Positions 35,354-44,882 of a stretch of DNA of 64,000 bases are shown here, one piece after another. The stretch comes from Acidimicrobiia bacterium. Lineage in GTDB: Bacteria; Actinomycetota; Acidimicrobiia; Acidimicrobiales; Acidimicrobilacustridaceae. The first letter of the stretch is position 1; the number at the start of each line of letters is the position of its first letter. Where the stretch lies: NCBI GenBank assembly GCA_020832495.1, contig JAFIEP010000062.1, positions 1-64,000 of the forward strand. The letters run 5' to 3'. The notes under the pieces were generated by a model, which did no database searches, was not told the DNA's origin, and saw only the letters and a program-made list of their open reading frames with translations. The position numbers and the translations under genes are program-made.

Positions 35354-36699
35354 GACACCGCCCCCACCGCCGGTGCCGGGGTGAGGCCCGACGTGCGCAC
35401 CCACGGATCGGCCGCACCGACCGGCTCGGCGACCAGGTCGGTGCCCACCGAGGCAGTGATCTCGACCTCGACGAGTGCACCGACGGGCACCTCGGCAGGC
35501 ACCTCGACGATCCCGTCGATCTCGGGTGCTTCCCGCCAACTGCGGGCCACCCCGGGCTCGTCCACCAGCACGGTGACCCGTTCGGCGACCAGACGGTCGC
35601 GCCGCCGGGCGGTGAGTCCGTCGGCCAGCTCGGACACCTCGGCCACCCGCTCGGCCACCAACTCGGGAGGCACCTGGTCGCCGAGGGTGGCGGCGTAGGT
35701 GCCCTCCTCGAGGCTGTACGGGAACACGCCGCACCAGTCGAGCCCTACGTCGGCCACGAAGGCCAGGAGTTCGTCGTGGTCAGCTTCGGTCTCGCCGGGG
35801 TAACCGACGATGAAGTTCGTCCGGAACACGGCGTTCGGTTCCGCCTGACGGATGGCGTCGATGCGCTGGCGGAAGCGTTCCCCGTCGCCCCACCGACGCA
35901 TGCGCCGCAGCAACGGCGCCGACACGTGCTGCAGGCTCAGGTCGAAGTAGGGCACGTCGGTGGCCAGCACTGCTTCGATGAGCTCCGAGGTGAGGTCCGA
36001 CGGGTAGAGGTACAGCAGCCGCACCCGGTCGACGAGGGCTGCCACCTCGGCGATGAGCGGGACGAGTTGACGACTGCCCTGGCCCTGGTCCCGCCCGTAG
36101 GCAGCGAGGTCTTGGGCAACGAGTACCACTTCGCGCACGTCGAGCGCTGCCACCTCGTCGAGGAGTTCCTCACGACTGCGGGATCGTTGCGGCCCACGGA
36201 ACGTGGGGATGGCGCAGAAGCCACACGCCCGGTCACATCCCTCGGCCACCTTGAGGTAGGCCCACGGTGCGGTGGCGGCCGGACGGGCCAGACGCAAGAG
36301 GTCGAACGCCGGTGCCCGATCCGCTGCGGTGGTGAGCGTCACCGGGACCGCAGCACCGTCACTCGGCTGCTGCTCGGCGACCAGCGCCTCGCCGAACCCG
36401 GCCACCACATCGACCTCGGGCAGGGCATCGGCCAGCTCGTCGCGGTACCGCTCGGCCATACACCCGGTGACCACCAGTTGGGCACCGTCACGTCGCTCCT
36501 CGGCCAGGCGCAGCACGGTGTCGATGGACTCCTGGCGAGCCGACTCGATGAAGGCGCAGGTGTTCACCACCACCACGTCGGCCTCGGCCGGATCCTCGGC
36601 ACCAGCGAGGCCGGCCGCATCGAGCGAACCGGTCAGCTTGTCGGAGTCGACCTGGTTCTTGGGACAGCCGAGAGTCTCGACCCAGAACCGACGTGGCAT
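35350..36699 (-). CDS. rimO: RimO, ribosomal protein S12 methylthiotransferase
   Basis: RimO adds a methylthio group to an Asp of ribosomal protein S12. The 449-residue radical SAM enzyme has N-terminal cluster ligands C12, C48 and C80, and radical SAM ligands C155, C159 and C162 (CDRACGFC). The ETLGCPKNQVDSD start and YLKVAEGCDR are RimO-specific and separate it from MiaB. The ATG at 36699 is 12 bases after the nudix stop. Confidence 0.95.
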   Translation of the reverse strand: MPRRFWVETLGCPKNQVDSDKLTGSLDAAGLAGAEDPAEADVVVVNTCAFIESARQESIDTVLRLAEERRDGAQLVVTGCMAERYRDELADALPEVDVVAGFGEALVAEQQPSDGAAVPVTLTTAADRAPAFDLLRLARPAATAPWAYLKVAEGCDRACGFCAIPTFRGPQRSRSREELLDEVAALDVREVVLVAQDLAAYGRDQGQGSRQLVPLIAEVAALVDRVRLLYLYPSDLTSELIEAVLATDVPYFDLSLQHVSAPLLRRMRRWGDGERFRQRIDAIRQAEPNAVFRTNFIVGYPGETEADHDELLAFVADVGLDWCGVFPYSLEEGTYAATLGDQVPPELVAERVAEVSELADGLTARRRDRLVAERVTVLVDEPGVARSWREAPEIDGIVEVPAEVPVGALVEVEITASVGTDLVAEPVGAADPWVRTSGLTPAPAVGAVS

Positions 36700-36710
36700 A
36701 TGCACCGAGC

Positions 36711-37298
36711 CTACCGGTCGGCCACCTCGTCGCCCGAACCGTCGGCCGCTGCGGTGGCGGGGTCGACGAGGATCCCGAAGGCCAGTGCCCAGCAGAGCGC
36801 CACCACCGAGAGACCGTCGCGCACCTCGCCGGAACGCAGGGCGTGGCGCACCTGCGCCACGGTGCGCCACTCCACCCGTTCGCTCTCGGTGGGGTCACTC
36901 GGTTCGCCGACATGGGTGGCGCCCTCGGCGGCGAACACGGCGAACGTCTGGTCGCTCACCCCGTTCGAGGGGTGATAGGTGGTCAGGTGGGTGAGCGGAC
37001 CGGGACGCCAGCCGGTCTCCTCGAGGGTCTCCCGGGCGGCGGCGTCGGCCAGGCTCTCGCCGGGGTCAACCCCTCCCCCGGGCACCTCCCACCCCCACGT
37101 GTCGGTGATGAAGCGGTGCCGCCACAACAGCAGCACGCCACGGTCGGGGTCGTGCACCACCGTCCCCGCGGCGGGGGCGGGGAAGCGCAGCGCGTGGTGT
37201 TCGAACCGTTCGGCACCGGGCGGCTCGACATCGACGAGCACGGTGGAGAGCCAGTCGCTCGTGTACACGGCACGTTCCCCGTGGACGGTCCATCGCAT
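36711..37298 (-). CDS. NUDIX hydrolase
   Basis: The 195-residue protein has a complete NUDIX box at 75-97 (G-x5-E-x7-R-E-x2-E-E-x-G-W). The central EVPGGGVDPGES and a preceding LLWRHRFITDTWG resemble ADP-ribose pyrophosphatase-like enzymes; the substrate is not certain. It is the first gene of the rimO-pgsA-cinA-thpR cluster. Confidence 0.88.
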   Translation of the reverse strand: MRWTVHGERAVYTSDWLSTVLVDVEPPGAERFEHHALRFPAPAAGTVVHDPDRGVLLLWRHRFITDTWGWEVPGGGVDPGESLADAAARETLEETGWRPGPLTHLTTYHPSNGVSDQTFAVFAAEGATHVGEPSDPTESERVEWRTVAQVRHALRSGEVRDGLSVVALCWALAFGILVDPATAAADGSGDEVADR

Positions 37299-37415
37299 GC
37301 CAGCAGCGTAGGACCTCCCCCAATGCTCGACGTACGGCGCCGGCACTCGGCGCCGGCACTCTGCACTGCGCCATGCCGCCGCAGGGGGTGTGACCACCAC
37401 CGGTAGGGTGCGACC

Positions 37416-38258
37416 ATGGTCGACCCCACACTGGCCCGCAAGGCCTGGCGCACCCTCGAGCCGTACCACGGCTTCATCTACTTCGACGCCGGGGCCGCCG
37501 CCGCCTACGAGGCGCTCGGCATTCCTCCCCACGCCGGCTACTTCGCCTCCCGGGCAGCGCCGCTCGGTGCCGTGCCCGCCGAGGTGGTCATCGCCACCTT
37601 CTACAACTTTCGTCCCGAGATGGTGCGCGACGCCATCCCCGCCGCGTGGGCGGCGGCCAGCCCCGAGCGGATCGTCGCGGCCCGCCTCGCTGCCGCCGAC
37701 GCCACCCTGCGACGGATCCTCGGCGACGAGGTGACGAGCGACGCCATGGGCGACGCCGCCAGTCTGGCCCGGCGAGCAACCACCGGGTGTGCCAGCGCCG
37801 GTCGCCCGCTCTTCGCCGCCCACGCTGCGCTCCCCTGGCCCGACGAGCCGCACCTGGTGCTGTGGCATGCCATCACGTTGCTGCGCGAGTTTCGCGGCGA
37901 CGGACATCTCGCTGCGCTGGTGGTGGCCGGCCTCGACGGCCCCGAGGCGCTCGTCACCCACGAGGCCGCCGGTGAGGCCGCGCTGCCGCCCGGCCTGCTC
38001 CAGGCCACCCGCGGCTGGTCCGACGACGAGTGGTCAGCCGCCCGTGACCGGCTGCGGGCCAAGGGCCTGCTCACCGACGAGGGGCGCCTGACTCCCGACG
38101 GGGCAGACCTGCGCGCCGAGGTGGAGGAGCACACCGACCGAGTGGCGCTCGCCCCATGGGAGACCCTCGGCGCCGAGGGCACCGAGCGCCTGCGGGGGCT
38201 GGTCCGCCCGTGGAGCAAGGCGATCGTGGCCAGCGGCGTGTTCGGCCTCGGGACCTGA
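37416..38258 (+). CDS. SCO6745-family protein, function unknown
   Basis: The 280-residue protein matches the actinobacterial SCO6745 family: LARKAWRTLEPYHGFIYF at the N terminus, FYNFRPEMVRDAIPAAW in the middle and WHAITLLREFRGDGHLAALVVAGL further on, plus a winged-helix-like C-terminal part (SDDEWSAARDRLRAKGLL). No biochemical role is established. It converges on the SMP-30 gene, whose stop is 3 bases away. Confidence 0.85.
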   Translation: MVDPTLARKAWRTLEPYHGFIYFDAGAAAAYEALGIPPHAGYFASRAAPLGAVPAEVVIATFYNFRPEMVRDAIPAAWAAASPERIVAARLAAADATLRRILGDEVTSDAMGDAASLARRATTGCASAGRPLFAAHAALPWPDEPHLVLWHAITLLREFRGDGHLAALVVAGLDGPEALVTHEAAGEAALPPGLLQATRGWSDDEWSAARDRLRAKGLLTDEGRLTPDGADLRAEVEEHTDRVALAPWETLGAEGTERLRGLVRPWSKAIVASGVFGLGT

Positions 38259-38261
38259 CCC

Positions 38262-39161
38262 TCAGCGGGGCCAGCCCGCGATGCGGGCCACACGGCCCGT
38301 CGACGACAGGGTCAGGTAGGCAACGTCGCCGGCGAAGCAGATGTTGGTGGTGAGGTCGTCGGGTGCCTCCACCCGCTCGCTGGCCGAGCCGTCGGGAGCC
38401 ACACACGTCACCCCGCCGCCGGGGCCGATCGACGCCACACATACCCAACCGCCGCCGTCAACCCCCAGCGAGTCGAACAGCAGCCCATCGGTGTCGTGCA
38501 GCAGACGACCCTCGTGCACCTGCCCGGGCGCACCACCGGTCGGCACCGTGCCATCGTCAGCGACGTCCCAGGCCCACAGCCGGCCGTCGTGGGTCTCCGC
38601 CGCGTACAACACCCTGCCGTCGGGCGACAACCCCACGCCGTTGGCCTGGTGGGTGCCCCACACCACCGGGGTGAGCGACGATCCGTCGAGTGCTGCACGC
38701 CACAGCCCCGGCCGGTCGGCGAAGTCGGTGTCGTGCTGCACCCCGAAGTCGGTGAAGTAGAGATGCCCGTCAGCGGCGACGACCAGGTCGTTCGGTGCCA
38801 CCAGTCGCTGACCGTCGGCCTCCTCGTAGAGCGTGGTCACCGCACCGGTGGCCAGATCGACCCGCTGGATGCTGCCGCCGACGTGGTCGGCATGGCGTGC
38901 GCCGGGGATGATGAGCTCGCCGGTGTCGAGCCACTCGAAGAAGCCCCCGTTGTTGGTGACGTACAGCTGGCCGTCGGCTCCCAGCGCCGCCCCGTTCGGC
39001 CCGCCGCCGCAGTCGGCCAGCACTTCGCTGGCACCCGTGGCCGGGTCGATGCGGGTGAGCGTGCCGCGCTCGATCTCGGTGACCACCAACGACCCGTCGT
39101 CCAAGACGACCGGCCCCTCGGGGAAGCGGAGGCCGTCAGCGATGATCTCGACTGGTTCCAT
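38262..39161 (-). CDS. SMP-30/gluconolactonase-like beta-propeller protein
   Basis: The 299-residue protein has a six-bladed propeller pattern with FPEGPVVLDDG at the start, a GGGPNGAALGADGQLYVTNN blade, APNDLVVAADGHLYFTDFG and GTHQANGVGLSPDGRVLYAAET. The Glu near the start and the Asn and Asp residues in the last three motifs correspond to the metal site. Lactonase activity is likely; the substrate is unknown. Confidence 0.88.
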   Translation of the reverse strand: MEPVEIIADGLRFPEGPVVLDDGSLVVTEIERGTLTRIDPATGASEVLADCGGGPNGAALGADGQLYVTNNGGFFEWLDTGELIIPGARHADHVGGSIQRVDLATGAVTTLYEEADGQRLVAPNDLVVAADGHLYFTDFGVQHDTDFADRPGLWRAALDGSSLTPVVWGTHQANGVGLSPDGRVLYAAETHDGRLWAWDVADDGTVPTGGAPGQVHEGRLLHDTDGLLFDSLGVDGGGWVCVASIGPGGGVTCVAPDGSASERVEAPDDLTTNICFAGDVAYLTLSSTGRVARIAGWPR

Positions 39162-39193
39162 GTGCGCTGCCTACCACAGGGCAGCAACGGGCG

Positions 39194-41602
39194 CTACGAG
39201 TCGTCGGCCACGCTGCGGCAGGGCTGACCACGCAGTGCGGGGCAGGGCGGGAGGCCCGGTGGCACGGCAATGCCGGGCAGGATCGACATGGTCAGCGACG
39301 ACGGAGCGCTGGGTCCCCAGTACACCTCGTGGGTGGGCACGTCGCCGTCGTCGTAGAGGCTCTCGAACATCCACGTCCCGTGGTTCCGACCGGGCGTGGC
39401 CACCTCGACCCGCAGCTGCGACCCGGCCCGCAGCGGTGCCACCACGGTCGGGATGGGGATGCGGGCCTCCACCATCTCGCCGGGCACCAACGGCTCGTAG
39501 TCCCCCCGGGCGAAGGTGCGTTCCACCCAACCGGGACGGGAGCGTGCCTCGTCGACCTTGCGGTGGCCGAGGCGCAGCCACCCGTGCTGGAGGAGGTACT
39601 CGACGCCGTCGGGCCGCACCTCGGACAGGGTCACCTGCACGGCGGCGTCGGTGGCGTCACTCGAGATGTACAGCGTGAGCTCCCCTGACCCACCCAGCAC
39701 CACGTCGTCGGCGAAGGGTTCGGTGAGGAACACCGCTGTCGCGTCGTCGTCGAAGCGCGTCCAGTCGAACTCCCACAGCGGTGGGAACAGGTGGTACCCG
39801 TCGGCGAAGAAGTCCTCGGCGCCGGCGTCGGGATCGTGGCGGTAGGACACGCTGCCGTCGTCGCTCGGCTCCTCTTCCGACAGGGACCCGTCGGGGCCCA
39901 GGTACCAGGTGCTGGTCTCGACCTGCACCGCCGGCCAGGAGGAGAACGTCAGCACCAACGTGCCACCGGGAGCGCCCAGCTGATCGGGGTCACCGAACCC
40001 GTTCTCGATCACTACCGTGATTGGATCCTCGGCCTCGTAGGCCGCCCGGGCCGCCTCGAGGTCGTCGCCGAACTCCTCGTGCAGCCGGTCGGGTGCCAGT
40101 TCGGCCACCTCGACGTCGAACACATTGCCGATCTCGGCAGGCAGTCCGGCTCGGACCAGCTCGTTGAGCTGGGGCACGGTGTCGTGGACGTACAGCTCGA
40201 GGAACTCGTGCATGGCCATGATGTTCATCGCCGAGTAGCCGTCGGGGTGTCGGCCGTTCCACATGTTGACCCGCAGCACGGGAGCCTCGTCGAAGTGGCC
40301 GATCATCTCGGGGAACAGCGGACCGGTCTGTTCGTCCTGGAAGGCGCCGGTCAGCAGGACGGGCACGTCGATGTTGCGCACGAGTTCGCGGAGGTCTCGC
40401 TCGTGGGCGTCATCGGGGCGGAACTCGAGGGCCCGCCCGAACGTCTCGAAGTCGATGTTCTGGCTGCGGAGGCCCATGTTGGCCTCGCAGATCTCGTCGC
40501 CTTCCTCGATGCGCTCGGTCACCCAGCCCATACCGCCGGCGGCCGCCTGCGCATCACGTTCGGCCAACCACTGGCGAGTGAAGCCGTCGTTGTAGACGCC
40601 CCCCGGCCACTGCTGCACCCACGGGTCGACGATCACCGACTGGGGGACGATGGCCGCCAGGCTCGGCGGGTTGGTCGCAGCGGTGTAGAGCTGGGTGATG
40701 CCCGAGTACGACAGACCGACCATGCCGACCTGGTTGCCGAGCACCCACGGCTGGGCGGCCACGATCTCGACGACGTCGTAGCCGTCGGCCTGCTCGGCCG
40801 GGCTGAACACGTCGAACGCCCCACCCGAGCAGCCGGTCCCCCGCAGGGCGACACCCACGGTGGCGTAGCCCATGGCTCGGGCGATGAGCATGCCCGGCTG
40901 CTCTCCGTTGGGGTCCGCAATGCCGTCGTAGCCGGAGTACTCGATCACCGTCGGGTACGGGCCGTCGCCGTAGAGGGAGGGGTCGGGGAAGCGCACCATG
41001 GCCGACAGGAGGACGCCGTCGCGCATCTCGAGGTAGTTGAACCCTTCCTCGAGGTCGGCCCCATCGGGCAGGTCACCGAGGACACCGACCTGGATGCCGG
41101 TGACCTCCTGCTCGTCGTAGAAGGACTGGTCGGGGTGATCGCTGATGGCTCGCACCTCGACGGCGTCGGTGGTGACGGCCTCGTCGCCCTCGCCCACCAC
41201 GAACGAGTAGCTGCCCGGCTTGAGCGACTCGCCGTCGCCGGTGGGAATGACGTTGTCACCACCGGTGACCACTTCGATGTGGTTGTCGGCGACGTAACCG
41301 GTGTGGGCTTGGCCGGCGTCATCGGTGATGAGGGTGATGATCGGCGTGCCCTCGGCGTCGAGGAGGGTGGCCGGCGTACCGGCGGGGGCCCCGGTCAACG
41401 TGATCTCCTGGGTGCCACCGACCACCTCGATACTGGCGAGATCCGGCGGTCCCGTGGGCGCGCCCGTCTCACTGGCGCCCGCCGGATCACCTCCGTCGCC
41501 ACCTCCGTCGTCGCCCGTGCAGGCGGCGAGCACGAGCGTGAGCGCGGCAACAACCGTGATGGCGGCGCGCCAACGGTGCGGCGGACGGTGAGACATTGGC
41601 AT
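39194..41602 (-). CDS. CocE/NonD-type (S15) hydrolase, lipoprotein
   Basis: The 802-residue protein has a lipoprotein signal (LVLAACTG, C28) and then an acidic, Gly-rich linker. An X-Pro dipeptidyl-peptidase/CocE-like alpha/beta domain carries the S15 signature GLSYSG (Ser298) and GAFQDEQTG, and a C-terminal jelly-roll domain has strands such as GSGELTLYISSDATDAAVQVTLSEV. It is expected outside the membrane and to hydrolyse esters or peptides; the substrate is unknown. It starts at ATG 41602, with GAGGGGA just upstream; an ATG two codons later is also possible. Confidence 0.88.
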   Translation of the reverse strand: MPMSHRPPHRWRAAITVVAALTLVLAACTGDDGGGDGGDPAGASETGAPTGPPDLASIEVVGGTQEITLTGAPAGTPATLLDAEGTPIITLITDDAGQAHTGYVADNHIEVVTGGDNVIPTGDGESLKPGSYSFVVGEGDEAVTTDAVEVRAISDHPDQSFYDEQEVTGIQVGVLGDLPDGADLEEGFNYLEMRDGVLLSAMVRFPDPSLYGDGPYPTVIEYSGYDGIADPNGEQPGMLIARAMGYATVGVALRGTGCSGGAFDVFSPAEQADGYDVVEIVAAQPWVLGNQVGMVGLSYSGITQLYTAATNPPSLAAIVPQSVIVDPWVQQWPGGVYNDGFTRQWLAERDAQAAAGGMGWVTERIEEGDEICEANMGLRSQNIDFETFGRALEFRPDDAHERDLRELVRNIDVPVLLTGAFQDEQTGPLFPEMIGHFDEAPVLRVNMWNGRHPDGYSAMNIMAMHEFLELYVHDTVPQLNELVRAGLPAEIGNVFDVEVAELAPDRLHEEFGDDLEAARAAYEAEDPITVVIENGFGDPDQLGAPGGTLVLTFSSWPAVQVETSTWYLGPDGSLSEEEPSDDGSVSYRHDPDAGAEDFFADGYHLFPPLWEFDWTRFDDDATAVFLTEPFADDVVLGGSGELTLYISSDATDAAVQVTLSEVRPDGVEYLLQHGWLRLGHRKVDEARSRPGWVERTFARGDYEPLVPGEMVEARIPIPTVVAPLRAGSQLRVEVATPGRNHGTWMFESLYDDGDVPTHEVYWGPSAPSSLTMSILPGIAVPPGLPPCPALRGQPCRSVADDS

Positions 41603-41766
41603 GGTTCCCCTCGTGGATCATCCGGCGGCCGGTGCACGGTCGCGGCGAATCGAGACAGCTTAGGCATTGTGTCTCATACCTGACGAACCATCAGATCCCA
41701 CTCGATTCGCCAGCAGGCACCCATGCCCATGGCGACGACGCGCAGCCGGCACACGGATGGCCCCCT

Positions 41767-41822
41767 GCCACGGCGCGCAACCAACCACCGATCCGGTGGC
41801 CCACTGCGCGCAGTCCTGTCGG
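41767..41822. repeat. Palindromic repeat, copy 2a
   Basis: This 56-base unit holds inverted arms GCGCGCA and TGCGCGC, and inside them CACCG and CGGTG. It is identical to the unit at 41839-41894, with a 72-base period. Confidence 0.75.
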
Positions 41823-41838
41823 ACAGTGCCGGACCATG

Positions 41839-41894
41839 GCCACGGCGCGCAACCAACCACCGATCCGGTGGCCCACTGCGCGCAGTCCTGTCGG
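41839..41894. repeat. Palindromic repeat, copy 2b
   Basis: This is a second copy of the same 56-base unit. The 16-base spacer (41823-41838) is partly shared after copy 2b (the CAGTGCCG block). It lies just past the 3' end of the Na+/Ca2+ exchanger gene and upstream of CocE. Confidence 0.75.
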
Positions 41895-41936
41895 GCGAGC
41901 AGTGCCGTTGCTCGTGCGGCCACCCGGTGGGGCACG

Positions 41937-42926
41937 TCAGACGAACAGCGCCACCACGACAGCGAGATACACCACCACGAGCACCGCGCCTTCCCACCGC
42001 AGGATGCCGGGACTGGTGCGCATCAGCACCGCCACGAACACGAGCAGGGCCAACAGCGCTGCCCCCGATCGGATCGCCACCGTCGGATCGGCCAGCGGCG
42101 CCGCCCCGGCCAGCCCGATGACCCCACCCACGCCCAAGCTGTTGAACAGGTTACTCCCGAGAACGTTGCCCACGATGAGGTCGGTGTGGCCTCGGCGGGC
42201 TGCGCTCACAGCGGTCACCAACTCGGGCAGCGAGGTCCCGAAGGCCACCAGGGTGAACCCCAGCACGGCCTCGCTCACCCCCAACTCAGTGGCCACCGTG
42301 GTGGCGCCGTCGACCAGGAACTGGGCAGCGACCACCACCGCCACCATGGCCACAAACGTGCGAGCCACCTCGCGGGCCCGACCCTCGGCGCCAGCCTGGC
42401 CACCCGCGGACCCACCGGGGCCGGGCTGGTCTCGCTGGTGGTGCATCACCTCCGCCACCACCGCGTCCGGGGTGGCGTGACCCCACCGGACCACGACGAG
42501 GAGGGCGGCACCGAGCAGCGCCAACAGCACCAGACCCGTGACGAACGACAGCGAATCGGTGCCGGCCAGGACGACGAACAGCACACAGGCACCAGCGGAC
42601 AGGGCATATTCGCGCCGGATCGTCGTGCGGAGGATGTGCAACGGGGTCACCAGCGCAGCGGCACCGAGCACGAGCGCCAGGTTGGCGATGTTCGACCCCA
42701 ACACCTGTCCGACACCGAGGTCGGTGGCGCCACGCACCACGGCCAGGGCGGCCACCACTGCTTCAGGCGCCGAGGTACCGAAGCCGACCACCACCGCACC
42801 TACCACGATCGGGCTGATGCCCAACATCGACGACAGACGGGACGCCCCAGTCACGAAGTGGTCAGCGGCCACAGCGATGAGCGGGAACCCCACGGCGAGC
42901 AGGGCGAGGGCGACCAGCACCGCCAT
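41937..42926 (-). CDS. CaCA-family Na+/Ca2+ (or K+-dependent) exchanger
   Basis: The 329-residue protein has about ten helices and two inverted halves, each with an alpha-repeat: GFGTSAPEAVVA near residue 47 and AFGTSLPELVTAV in the second half. A cytoplasmic Gly-rich loop of about 30 residues links the halves. It resembles YrbG. The start is the ATG at 42926, which is divergent from surE; longer forms run into surE. Confidence 0.9.
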   Translation of the reverse strand: MAVLVALALLAVGFPLIAVAADHFVTGASRLSSMLGISPIVVGAVVVGFGTSAPEAVVAALAVVRGATDLGVGQVLGSNIANLALVLGAAALVTPLHILRTTIRREYALSAGACVLFVVLAGTDSLSFVTGLVLLALLGAALLVVVRWGHATPDAVVAEVMHHQRDQPGPGGSAGGQAGAEGRAREVARTFVAMVAVVVAAQFLVDGATTVATELGVSEAVLGFTLVAFGTSLPELVTAVSAARRGHTDLIVGNVLGSNLFNSLGVGGVIGLAGAAPLADPTVAIRSGAALLALLVFVAVLMRTSPGILRWEGAVLVVVYLAVVVALFV

Positions 42927-43023
42927 AGCATGGCCGGTGGACTCCGCAGTCGTGGAAGACTGCGATCCTCTCGCCTGGGGAAGGGCGTCGGCGCCACCAC
43001 GAGACTCCAGCGAGGAGATCACC

Positions 43024-43905
43024 ATGCGACTGCTCATCACCAACGACGACGGCATCGCTTCGGAGGGCATCCACGTGCTCGCCCGGGCCATGCTCGCCGC
43101 CGGCCACGAGGTCACCGTGGCCGCCCCCGACAGCGACTACAGCGGCGTGGGCGCCTCGCTCGGCGGGCTCTCCGCCGACGACACCATCGAGGTCGCCGAG
43201 GTGACCATCCCCGACGGTGAGGGCATCCGCGCCTGGTCGGTGGCCGGTGCCCCTGCGTTGTGCGTGCTGGCCGGCCGCCTCGGCGCCTTCGGCGAGCCGC
43301 CGGACCTCGTGGTGTCCGGCATCAACGCCGGGCTCAACACCGGGCGATCCATCCTGCACTCGGGCACCGTGGGCGCTGCGCTCACCGCCCAGAACTTCGG
43401 GGTGTCCGGCCTGGCCGTCAGCGTGGCCGGCGGTGAGCAGTGGCACTGGGACACCGCAGCCCGGTGCGCGGTCGATGCGCTGCGACTCCTCATCGATGCC
43501 CCGCCGCGGTCGGTGCTGAACCTCAACGTCCCCAGTCGCCCCTTCGGCGAACTCGAGGGCACCCGCTGGACCCGCCTGGCCGCCTTCGGTGCGGTGCGAG
43601 CCGCCACTGCGGGGGTGGCCGAGGGACGGCTGCAAATCGAGGTGACCGCCTACGGCGAGCCGGGCGACGGCCCCGACCTGGCCACCGACCAGGGGGCGGT
43701 GCGGGCCGGGTACGCCTCGCTCACCACCCTGGGTGGGTTGGCCGAGGCCTGGTCGGGCACCGACGACGCCCCCGGCGAGCCAGCCGTGCGAGAGGCCGTG
43801 GTGCCCGGCGCACCGCTCGAGGACGTGCACCGCGTGCCCGACGCGTCGGACCACCGCTCGCTGCGCCGGCCGGGCTCGGCCTACGACGAGTTGTTGCTGG
43901 ACTGA
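43024..43905 (+). CDS. surE: SurE, 5'/3'-nucleotidase
   Basis: SurE dephosphorylates nucleoside 5'- and 3'-monophosphates in a metal-dependent way. The 293-residue protein opens with LITNDDG (D8, D9) and has DYSGVGASL and VVSGINAGLNTG, the other metal-site elements. The ATG at 43024 has GAGGAG upstream. A divergent promoter region of about 97 bases separates it from the exchanger gene. Confidence 0.93.
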   Translation: MRLLITNDDGIASEGIHVLARAMLAAGHEVTVAAPDSDYSGVGASLGGLSADDTIEVAEVTIPDGEGIRAWSVAGAPALCVLAGRLGAFGEPPDLVVSGINAGLNTGRSILHSGTVGAALTAQNFGVSGLAVSVAGGEQWHWDTAARCAVDALRLLIDAPPRSVLNLNVPSRPFGELEGTRWTRLAAFGAVRAATAGVAEGRLQIEVTAYGEPGDGPDLATDQGAVRAGYASLTTLGGLAEAWSGTDDAPGEPAVREAVVPGAPLEDVHRVPDASDHRSLRRPGSAYDELLLD

Positions 43906-44069
43906 CCCGACTCCCCACCGCTCCGAGCCACGGGTCCAATCGTCTCGGCACCGACTCGTGAGCGTGCTTCGATGACCCCGACCAAGACCCGCCGGGACCA
44001 AGCGGCACTCGGGCAACGGTCTGGATCTTCACCCTCGACTCGACGGACCTCGGCGGCAACACTCTGGGC

Positions 44070-44513
44070 ATGGTGACTGGCGACGAGGAAGAAGACTCCC
44101 AGACCTCTTTCCCAGCGTTGGCCCAGTCTGCGTTCGGGTTCCTGATCGACCTTGGCTTCACCATCGTGTCGCTCGACCACGGGTCGGCGAGCCCAGTCCA
44201 GCGGGTCAGGTACGAGTCTCCTGCGGGCGTGTTCGTCGAACTGATCCACGTCCCTCGTGAGGCTCACACCGGTATGCGAGTGGGTTCGATCGGTGCGCCT
44301 CGGGATGCGATCAACGAGGTTGAGCTACGACTGGCAAGCGGAAGTCCGGAGCTCCCCCGAGGTAGCACCCAGGCCGATGAGCTCAACCTCATGGCCGCGC
44401 TGCTCCAGCTCCACGGGGACCAGGCACTACGCGCTGATCCCGGGCTGTTCCATCGAGTCGCTGAGCTGCGACGTGTCTACACCGAGCGGTTCACCGCCCG
44501 CCGAGACGAGTAG
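44070..44513 (+). CDS. Orphan hypothetical protein in a lower-G+C stretch
   Basis: The protein is 147 residues with an acidic N terminus, a LAQSAFGFLIDLGFTIVSL patch and a VRYESPAGVFVELIHVPRE strand-like segment. It lacks known motifs, helices or a signal. The region looks less G+C-rich and less biased at third positions than its neighbours, which suggests acquisition by transfer. It resembles the layout of small immunity-type proteins, but I cannot support a function. Confidence 0.55.
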   Translation: MVTGDEEEDSQTSFPALAQSAFGFLIDLGFTIVSLDHGSASPVQRVRYESPAGVFVELIHVPREAHTGMRVGSIGAPRDAINEVELRLASGSPELPRGSTQADELNLMAALLQLHGDQALRADPGLFHRVAELRRVYTERFTARRDE

Positions 44514-44713
44514 GGACTCGCCAGATGTGAGTCCGGCTGAAGGCGGCGCAACACGACGGCGACGAGATCGCCACCGCAGACCTGACGGATCCGAACGCCA
44601 CGTCGAACTGTTCCATCCATGATCGCCAACTGGGCCTCGGAACGGACGGACTCGGGCACCCGTGGTCCTCCACAGAGGAGCGTTGCGCGGCCGGTGGCGC
44701 AACCTGGACGTTC

Positions 44714-44878
44714 CTAGGACTCGACGGGGTCTCCGAAGGCATCGCAGTCGGGGTTCTCGCACACGAACCCGGAGTCGAGGACGTTCGAGGTCTCGGCGGG
44801 AAGCGCCGTGACCCCGCACGAAGGGCAGATCGGTGCTCGCCCGACATCGGCGTTGCGATTGGCGGGGTCCGGGCCCAC
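44714..44878 (-). CDS. Tiny zinc-ribbon protein downstream of ftsK
   Basis: The 54-residue protein has a CPSC pair and a CENPDC pair, the four cysteines of a small zinc ribbon, then an acidic GDPVES tail. The start is a GTG at 44878, 4 bases after the ftsK stop. The function is unknown; a structural or nucleic-acid-binding role is possible. Confidence 0.6.
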   Translation of the reverse strand: MGPDPANRNADVGRAPICPSCGVTALPAETSNVLDSGFVCENPDCDAFGDPVES

Positions 44879-44882
44879 GGCG

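Larger units (their letters stand above)
41603..41936. repeat. 334-base intergenic region with a tandem palindromic repeat
   Basis: There is no gene. It holds two near-identical 56-base units (listed separately) and otherwise only upstream sequence for the CocE gene. The short ORFs on both strands here are repeat-derived and repeat the same residue pattern twice. Confidence 0.6.

Noticed and set aside
37335-37361. Short tandem repeat of a GGCGCCGGCACTC-type unit
   Set aside because: There are only two copies in a G+C-rich spacer, most likely chance.
41767-41894. A CRISPR array
   Set aside because: There are only two units with a partly shared 16-base spacer, and no cas gene is near.
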